The notes under the pieces are model-generated. The model saw only the letters and a program-made list of their open reading frames with translations. It made no database searches and was not told the DNA's origin. From positions 1 to 23,822 of IMG/VR virus record IMGVR_UViG_3300028600_000020: a stretch of DNA of 23,822 nt. One strand, given 5' to 3'. Source of the DNA: a virus. Each line of letters starts with the position of its first letter. Position 1 is the first letter of the stretch. Made by a program: the position numbers and the translations under genes. Below are positions 20,029-23,822 of this stretch, one piece after another.

Positions 20029-20676
20029 TTACACTCCATAACATATTGTGTGATGCGCAGAACAATAGCTCCCATTACACGGCGCACCACAAAAAGCAAA
20101 CGAGGAGTCAGAGGGGTCGCCAAGGGGAAATTTGCACATTCCAATATCAAGGTCCATTAGTCCGCATGGCTTTGATGATTCTAATGGATTGGAGTGTTTT
20201 TCTATATATGGCCCTTTAATTGGCTTTGGCAAAAACGGATCACTTCCGGGAGCCCTTAAGGTTGGAATCTTTTTAGAACCGGTTATCTCAAGCACATCAC
20301 GGACGCGCCAATAACCTCTCTTTTCATCTGATGGCCAGTCTATTTCATAATAAGCCGCAACTGACAGAACAGCTTTGTAATGAGAATTAAAACACTCACT
20401 GATTTTTGTAATTGGAATTGAGGTGTCGTTCAGTAAGCGTTCTAATTCTTTTAACCGCCCCCTGAACTTTTCCTTTGTTTTTTTTGCTGGCGTATGCGGT
20501 GTCATCCTTTTAACGCGGTTGCCCTTTTTATCTTTTTGATTTCGCAAGCGGTGCATTTTTCCAATAACCGCACTTTTAGTAAATGATGGGCCAAGATTTT
20601 CAGCGATGCGGCTAGCGGGCATGCCAGCCTCCCACATCTCTAGCGCTTCTATGGTCTTGTCATCTGTCCAGTTCAT
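20029..20676 (-). CDS. gcrA-like: GcrA-family transcription regulator
   Basis: 215 residues from ATG 20676, which has GGAG eight bases ahead; a longer frame to 20721 lacks this. The N-terminal MNWTDDKTIEALEMWEAGMP then SAVIGKMHRLR (1-46) is the GcrA helix-turn-helix. The C-terminal CKFPLGDPSDSSFAFCGAP and YCSAHH is the conserved Cys-rich sigma-binding end. GcrA in alphaproteobacteria binds sigma70 holoenzyme and activates promoters with methylated GANTC sites. Compared with Caulobacter GcrA (about 173 residues) it is longer, with an extra basic middle (about 48-75) and a second helical segment (80-130). It is the first gene of a minus operon, divergent from recombination genes. It probably redirects host polymerase to phage or host promoters. 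Confidence 0.88.
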   Translation of the reverse strand: MNWTDDKTIEALEMWEAGMPASRIAENLGPSFTKSAVIGKMHRLRNQKDKKGNRVKRMTPHTPAKKTKEKFRGRLKELERLLNDTSIPITKISECFNSHYKAVLSVAAYYEIDWPSDEKRGYWRVRDVLEITGSKKIPTLRAPGSDPFLPKPIKGPYIEKHSNPLESSKPCGLMDLDIGMCKFPLGDPSDSSFAFCGAPCNGSYCSAHHTICYGV

Positions 20677-20704
20677 GTGATTCTCCGTATTTTTGAGTGT
20701 TTTT

Positions 20705-20732
20705 ATTATGATCATATTCATCCCAAAGTCAA
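20705..20732 (-). promoter_or_regulatory. Early leftward promoter for the GcrA-like operon
   Basis: Minus-strand TTGACT (20727-20732), 16 bases, CATAAT (20705-20710); start near 20698. It faces away from an almost identical plus promoter whose -35 begins at 20741. The two -35 boxes lie eight bases apart inside an inverted repeat, GTCAATT (20728-20734) with AATTGAC (20739-20745). A GANTC site overlaps the Shine-Dalgarno region downstream (20679-20683). Confidence 0.7.
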
Positions 20733-20740
20733 TTTTTTAA

Positions 20741-20768
20741 TTGACAGCCTGTGATTAATGTGCATAAT
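20741..20768 (+). promoter_or_regulatory. Early rightward promoter for the recombination operon
   Basis: TTGACA (20741-20746), 16 bases, CATAAT (20763-20768) on the plus strand; start near 20775. It has the same box sequences and spacing as the opposing promoter, suggesting joint control by one factor bound at the shared inverted repeat. It explains why the recombination genes form a plus-strand island. Confidence 0.72.
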
Positions 20769-20802
20769 GGTTTTATTGCAAGGGAGATATGAAAGGCCCC
20801 CA

Positions 20803-21090
20803 ATGCACAGCCCTGAACAGCAAGAGTGGATTGCCAGGAATTTCTACTTCAAGAACGGGCATGGGGAGCCGGGTGATTATCACGAGCTTTCTTCAAGCCA
20901 AATCCGTGAAGGCTACATGACTGCAATCGAGTGGGGCCTTGCTTCTTTGCCTGTTCCCGAAGGCTTCGCCTTGGACCCGCTCAGCCCCCTAGAGCATTAC
21001 GCGAAAACCGGGAAGCGGCCTGAAAAGGATATGCGGGCCACCAAGAGAAATGACGGCGGGGGCACCATAACCGACAGGATGGGACGATGA
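20803..21090 (+). CDS. Hypothetical first gene of the recombination operon
   Basis: 95 residues from ATG 20803, preceded by AAAGG. The frame reaches back to 20758, but that lies at the promoter -10, so 20803 is the first usable ATG. Recognisable parts: QQEWIARNFYFKNG, SSSQIREGYMTAIEWGLA, DPLSPLEHYAKTGKRPE. It looks like a small helical phage protein with a charged tail. The end overlaps the 49-residue gene by ATGA. No family is named; it is probably an early accessory protein. Confidence 0.72.
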   Translation: MHSPEQQEWIARNFYFKNGHGEPGDYHELSSSQIREGYMTAIEWGLASLPVPEGFALDPLSPLEHYAKTGKRPEKDMRATKRNDGGGTITDRMGR

Positions 21091-21236
21091 GCGACTCAGA
21101 AAAAGAATACCGCGCTAGTGTAGCCCAACGGAAAATATATGAATTGGCTGAGGTTATGTTTGCAATGAACGCTCTTGAAGAGTTAAAGGAATTTAATTCA
21201 TGGCTTGGCTATGAATTGCAGGATAAAAACAAATGA
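21087..21236 (+). CDS. 49-residue coupled early protein
   Basis: ATG 21087 overlaps the upstream stop by ATGA, and its TGA (21234-21236) overlaps the next ATG (21233) the same way. The product MSDSEKEYRASVAQRKIYEL, then MFAMNALEELKEFNSWLGYE, is an acidic helical protein. Two exact four-base overlaps make it convincing. Unknown function, expressed with the annealing-type gene. Confidence 0.7.
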   Translation: MSDSEKEYRASVAQRKIYELAEVMFAMNALEELKEFNSWLGYELQDKNK

Positions 21237-21832
21237 AAATAAGCAAAGAACTTGAGGCCATATTTAAGAAATACGGCGGCAATCCGAAAGAGGATTTGTG
21301 GGATTGTCATGGACAATTAATAGCTAAACATTCATGGCTTGAGCGTGTGGCTGCAAAGGCTGGGATAGTGTTTGATCGACCTGCCGTTATTGAATCTAGC
21401 GGTGAAAATAAGTTGGCAACCATATGTGTTATTGGCACTCTAGGTGAGCGTACCGAATGGTCATTTGGTGAAGCCTCTCCACATAATTACAAGACATCAC
21501 CAAAAATGGCAGCATATCCTTGGGCGATGGCTGAGAAGCGCGGCAAGGATCGTGTTATTCTGAAGCTTCTTGACCTTCATGGAGAGGTCTATTCAGAAGA
21601 AGAGGCAGAGAATTTCAAGACGCAGAATCAAAAGTCTGCATACCAATCCCGCAAAGATGGAGACTACGAAAAACTTATCGAAGAAATGAAATCCGTTACA
21701 AGCTCTGATGCGCTTCGCAATTGGGGCGTAGCCCGTAAAGACGAAATCCAACGCATGCCTGACAATTGGCAAGCACATTTTCGTGAGGCATTCGAAGAGA
21801 GAATGGATGAATTGAAAGGACAGCAAATATGA
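21233..21832 (+). CDS. Putative single-strand annealing protein (ERF/Rad52-like)
   Basis: 199 residues. Segments LIAKHSWLERVAAKAGIVFD (about 28-47), a central TICVIGTLGERTEWSFGEAS, and YPWAMAEKRGKDRVILKLLD (about 95-114) followed by HGEVYSEEEAE follow the pattern of phage ERF/Rad52-type annealing proteins: a substrate-binding core, then the helix with basic residues near KR.KDR. The C-terminal 70 residues look like a helical extension. The neighbours support this: an SSB-like protein follows directly, then NinB, all coupled. The role would be pairing of single strands in phage recombination and replication. The family link is remembered, not computed, so a different recombination accessory is possible. 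Confidence 0.62.
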   Translation: MKISKELEAIFKKYGGNPKEDLWDCHGQLIAKHSWLERVAAKAGIVFDRPAVIESSGENKLATICVIGTLGERTEWSFGEASPHNYKTSPKMAAYPWAMAEKRGKDRVILKLLDLHGEVYSEEEAENFKTQNQKSAYQSRKDGDYEKLIEEMKSVTSSDALRNWGVARKDEIQRMPDNWQAHFREAFEERMDELKGQQI

Positions 21833-22092
21833 GCGATTTTGACGAGACTAATCGCGGAGCCCTGTTCAAGGCCGATAAGCAAGGGAATGAAAAACGACCA
21901 GACTATACAGGGCCGTTTAACTTTAACGGCCAGGGGGGGAGATTGGCCGCATGGATAAAGAAATCAAACAGCGGACAAACATTTATGAGCTTATCTTGGG
22001 AGCCCGTTGAACAGAAGGAGGCAGAATCTAAAGAGCAGGGTGGGCCAGTTGATTTAGACGATTCTATACCGTTTGCTCCAGAATTTAGATAG
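21829..22092 (+). CDS. SSB-like small protein
   Basis: 87 residues. NRGALFKADKQGNEKRPDYT, then GQGGRLAAWIKKSNSGQTFM and SLSWEPVEQ, form a compact OB-like beta set as in DUF736-type and small single-strand-binding phage proteins. The end DLDDSIPFAPEFR carries the acidic D-D-x-I-P-F motif that SSB proteins use to recruit partners. In bacterial SSB the motif is at the extreme end, whereas here six residues follow. The start overlaps the annealing-type gene by ATGA. It probably binds ssDNA for the annealing protein. Confidence 0.66.
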   Translation: MSDFDETNRGALFKADKQGNEKRPDYTGPFNFNGQGGRLAAWIKKSNSGQTFMSLSWEPVEQKEAESKEQGGPVDLDDSIPFAPEFR

Positions 22093-22103
22093 GGGCGCAG
22101 TGG

Positions 22104-22493
22104 GTGGGACGCGCAACCCTCATACTAGATAACGACGCTCACAAGGCGCGCGCTCATGGGTGGATAGACAAAGCTCCAGAAGGAACCAGGGTTACATTCA
22201 AGGCCTCTAGGCGGTCCGTTCCACAGAACGATAGAATGTGGGCCATGCTTACAGACATCGCCGATCAGTTGCAGTGGCACGGAATAAAACTCGCGCCGGA
22301 TGATTGGAAGATTGTATTCATGGATGCCTTGAACCGAGAGACCCGCATGGTTCCAAATATCGACGGAACAGGGTTTGTGAATCTCGGAACGCGGTCCTCA
22401 GATCTGAGCAAAAAAGAAATGAGTGACTTGATGGAGCTTATTTCAGCTTTCGGAGCAAGCCACGAGGTTGAGTTTAGTGACGACCCCCGGTAA
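22104..22493 (+). CDS. ninB: NinB-family recombination protein
   Basis: 129 residues from GTG 22104, with AGGGG eight bases before. The core is DRMWAMLTDIADQLQWHG, then LAPDDWKIVFMDALNRE, VPNIDGTGFVNLGTRSSDLS and LMELISAFGASHEVEFSDDP. This is the full NinB/Orf pattern at its usual length. In lambda, Orf is a recombination mediator that helps single-strand binding and annealing proteins and can replace RecFOR functions. Its place after the annealing and SSB-like genes fits. It ends convergent with the small minus genes; no clear terminator is seen in the 31-base gap. Confidence 0.92.
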   Translation: MGRATLILDNDAHKARAHGWIDKAPEGTRVTFKASRRSVPQNDRMWAMLTDIADQLQWHGIKLAPDDWKIVFMDALNRETRMVPNIDGTGFVNLGTRSSDLSKKEMSDLMELISAFGASHEVEFSDDPR

Positions 22494-22524
22494 GCGCGGC
22501 TCAGCCCCCCCCATCTTCTATAAC

Positions 22525-22731
22525 TTAATGGAATATCTGCTTAGGCCCGGTTGTTGGTTCCAGATTATCCAAATCAACCTCTCTATCCGGGTCATAGCTG
22601 GCACAATCCTCGCTAAGGCAATCGGGCCAGTCATCAACGCCGGGACAAAGAGTAAACTCAATCCCGCAAGTATCACATATATGCGTTGTTACCCTGACGC
22701 CGTGCTTATTGGTGTGTTGTCCTGTTTTCAT
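22525..22731 (-). CDS. Small cysteine-rich protein
   Basis: 68 residues. HICDTCGIEFTLCPG (17-31) has CxxC plus a third Cys, and CLSEDC provides the other pair, giving a likely zinc site. The end is acidic (DPDREVDLDNLEPT). The start overlaps the upstream gene by ATGA (22728-22731). Last gene of the right-hand minus group. No known family. Confidence 0.66.
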   Translation of the reverse strand: MKTGQHTNKHGVRVTTHICDTCGIEFTLCPGVDDWPDCLSEDCASYDPDREVDLDNLEPTTGPKQIFH

Positions 22732-22916
22732 ACTTCGGGCTCCTGTTTAAGGTGTCTTGTTTCAGGCTTCACCGGACAATTGACGATGTGGGACCGCATA
22801 CCCATAAAGGCAACACCGGTTTGGCAGTCTTCGCACAGGAAGCGGCCAGCGTTAACCCTCTTAAACTTGCGCCGCGCAATTTCGCGTTCAAGCTGATAAT
22901 CATTTATGTCCATCAT
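22728..22916 (-). CDS. Small zinc-finger-like protein
   Basis: 62 residues from ATG 22916 (or 22913), with AGGGGG ahead. The longer frame to 22997 runs inside the upstream gene. FLCEDCQTGVAFMGMRSHIV (about 26-45) followed by NCPV gives the C-C-H-C spacing of a classical-type finger. The N-terminus (YQLEREIARRKFKRV) is basic and helical. Nucleic-acid binding is likely. Function unknown. Confidence 0.64.
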   Translation of the reverse strand: MMDINDYQLEREIARRKFKRVNAGRFLCEDCQTGVAFMGMRSHIVNCPVKPETRHLKQEPEV

Positions 22917-22923
22917 CGGCCCC

Positions 22924-23163
22924 CTATTCGATAACAATTGAAACGTGCCACAGTGCAGCCACGAGGGACTGGAGATACGGTCCCGGAAAGACGACAAGCG
23001 CGCCCTCTACGTCATCTGCCCCTCCTGCGGGCATAAGCCGGACCTCAAAGAAGTCGGAAGGCAACTCCTTGAGCAGGACATCAAAGCGGGCAAGGGCGTC
23101 CCCGGAAAGAAGTGACCTCGTTTCCCCTACCACCCGCCAAAATGGGCTGGTATCGCTTTTCAT
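22924..23163 (-). CDS. Hypothetical small protein
   Basis: 79 residues (VGETRSLLSGDALARFDVLL, LPSDFFEVRLMPAGGADD, LVVFPGPYLQSLVAALWHVS). It has a small alpha/beta composition with no motif I can assign. AGGGA lies about 13 bases before ATG 23163. It follows the 108-residue gene by 12 bases and stops 7 bases before the zinc-finger-like start. Confidence 0.62.
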   Translation of the reverse strand: MKSDTSPFWRVVGETRSLLSGDALARFDVLLKELPSDFFEVRLMPAGGADDVEGALVVFPGPYLQSLVAALWHVSIVIE

Positions 23164-23175
23164 GAACTAAATTCC

Positions 23176-23502
23176 CTAAATATTGGCTCTCAATTCTTCC
23201 ATCTTGTTCAGCATTGTGTCGCAATGTTTAATCACACCCTTGTGGTAGTTGATGCGGGCAAAGAACGGGCGGCAGTCCCACACTGTCTCACGGTGCCACC
23301 TGTTGAACGGATCGAACTCGACGCCGTTGACTTCCTCGAAAAACCGGATAGCCCGGAGGCCGTGTATAGGGAGCACCTTGTTCGCATATATCGAATTGTT
23401 GCCAGCCGCGTCTTGAATGGCGTCCCACATCGCGCGCTTCCAGCGGCGTTGGTGTATGCCGAAGAAATCCATATTGAACTTGGCGCGATCCTGCGGTCTC
23501 AT
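23176..23502 (-). CDS. Hypothetical protein (108 aa)
   Basis: 108 residues, rich in Arg and aromatics (IHQRRWKRAMWDAIQDAAGN, FDPFNRWHRETVWDCRPFFA). AGGAG lies six bases before ATG 23502. It is mostly helical, without Cys clusters or a membrane segment. It is probably an early accessory protein, but no family is recognised. It follows the zinc-ribbon gene by 11 bases in the same small operon. Confidence 0.68.
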   Translation of the reverse strand: MRPQDRAKFNMDFFGIHQRRWKRAMWDAIQDAAGNNSIYANKVLPIHGLRAIRFFEEVNGVEFDPFNRWHRETVWDCRPFFARINYHKGVIKHCDTMLNKMEELRANI

Positions 23503-23513
23503 AACGGCTCCTT

Positions 23514-23801
23514 TTATATTCCTTTGATCACATCGCTATACAAGTCTGCCACAGCCTTCCGCGCCCGCCAACGCTCTACGGGGTCTCTGATCTTGTTTCG
23601 ATTCCACATGCCCTCGACATTCTGTCTGTTGGCCCGATCACTAGCGCCATTCTTGGCCATGCACAGGCGCACACCGTCACACCCGCAATCTGGGAAGCAA
23701 CAATTGATGATCTCATCTTCTGTGTTGCCATTGTGATCAACACCACACTCAGCGCAAAAATCACTGTCAATCTCTTTCCCGCATTCGTAACATTCGACCA
23801 T
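23514..23801 (-). CDS. Cysteine-rich zinc-ribbon protein
   Basis: 95 residues. CYECGKEIDSDFCAECG (4-20) is a double-CxxC zinc ribbon. A second Cys group follows (NCCFPDCGCDGVRLC). The C-terminal half is basic and helical (NRNKIRDPVERWRARKAVAD). AGGAG lies about 11 bases before ATG 23801. It resembles small phage proteins that bind DNA or RNA polymerase. It is the most upstream visible gene of the right-hand minus operon; the promoter lies beyond the window or in its last 21 bases. Confidence 0.7.
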   Translation of the reverse strand: MVECYECGKEIDSDFCAECGVDHNGNTEDEIINCCFPDCGCDGVRLCMAKNGASDRANRQNVEGMWNRNKIRDPVERWRARKAVADLYSDVIKGI

Positions 23802-23822
23802 AGCTTGCGGCTCCTATTTCTC

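Overview
The window is an internal piece of a tailed-phage (or prophage) genome. The hallmarks are a large terminase with an ATPase and a nuclease half (694-2130), a small terminase (16303-16803), a long run of fibre- and virion-type genes on the minus strand, and a plus-strand recombination module ending in a NinB-type gene. A GcrA-family regulator (20029-20676) points to an alphaproteobacterial host, because GcrA is essentially confined to that class. Many of the virion proteins resemble uncharacterised proteins known from environmental (marine) phages. I see no integrase, repressor, major capsid, polymerase or lysozyme, so lifestyle cannot be decided.

Layout, left to right. 1-14944 is one minus-strand block, read right to left: two small head genes, fibre/tail-type proteins, a glycosyltransferase, more structural proteins, a 716-residue protein, a sulfotransferase-like protein, a SPOUT-like protein, a 450-residue beta-helix-like protein followed by an in-frame TGA and an open continuation, then a block of surface-chemistry enzymes (DUF115-like, sulfotransferase-like, FkbM methyltransferase, GT8-like glycosyltransferase), then TerL and the start of a portal-like gene cut by the window edge. 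Most genes overlap by ATGA or TAATG, which implies translational coupling. 14945-15454 is a 510-base non-coding leader with a minus-strand promoter, four copies of a 9-base direct repeat and other repeats. 15455-16803 carries the small terminase and four small genes, one a membrane protein. 16849-17711 is a patchwork of tiny genes on alternating strands, bounded by a near-consensus minus promoter and a plus-strand terminator. 17825-18910 is a three-gene minus operon. 18911-19312 is non-coding and holds a promoter covered by a 27-bp operator-like palindrome and a strong hairpin. 19313-20676 reads GcrA-like, a hypothetical protein, then an HNH nuclease on the minus strand. A face-to-face promoter pair at 20705-20768 separates these from the plus-strand recombination operon 20803-22493. 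22525-23801 holds five small minus-strand genes, two of them clearly cysteine-rich.

How it works together (inference): the divergent promoter pair at 20.7 kb launches an early regulator/nuclease operon leftward and a recombination operon (annealing-type protein, SSB-like protein, NinB) rightward. The virion genes are expressed leftward from promoters near 17.74 kb and 15.36 kb. The enzymes mixed into the virion operon would be made late, with the structural proteins. This suggests that they decorate virion fibres or change the host surface, rather than serve replication. Genes too short for a usual 60-residue cutoff (24 to 50 residues) are listed where start, stop and overlap with neighbours support them.
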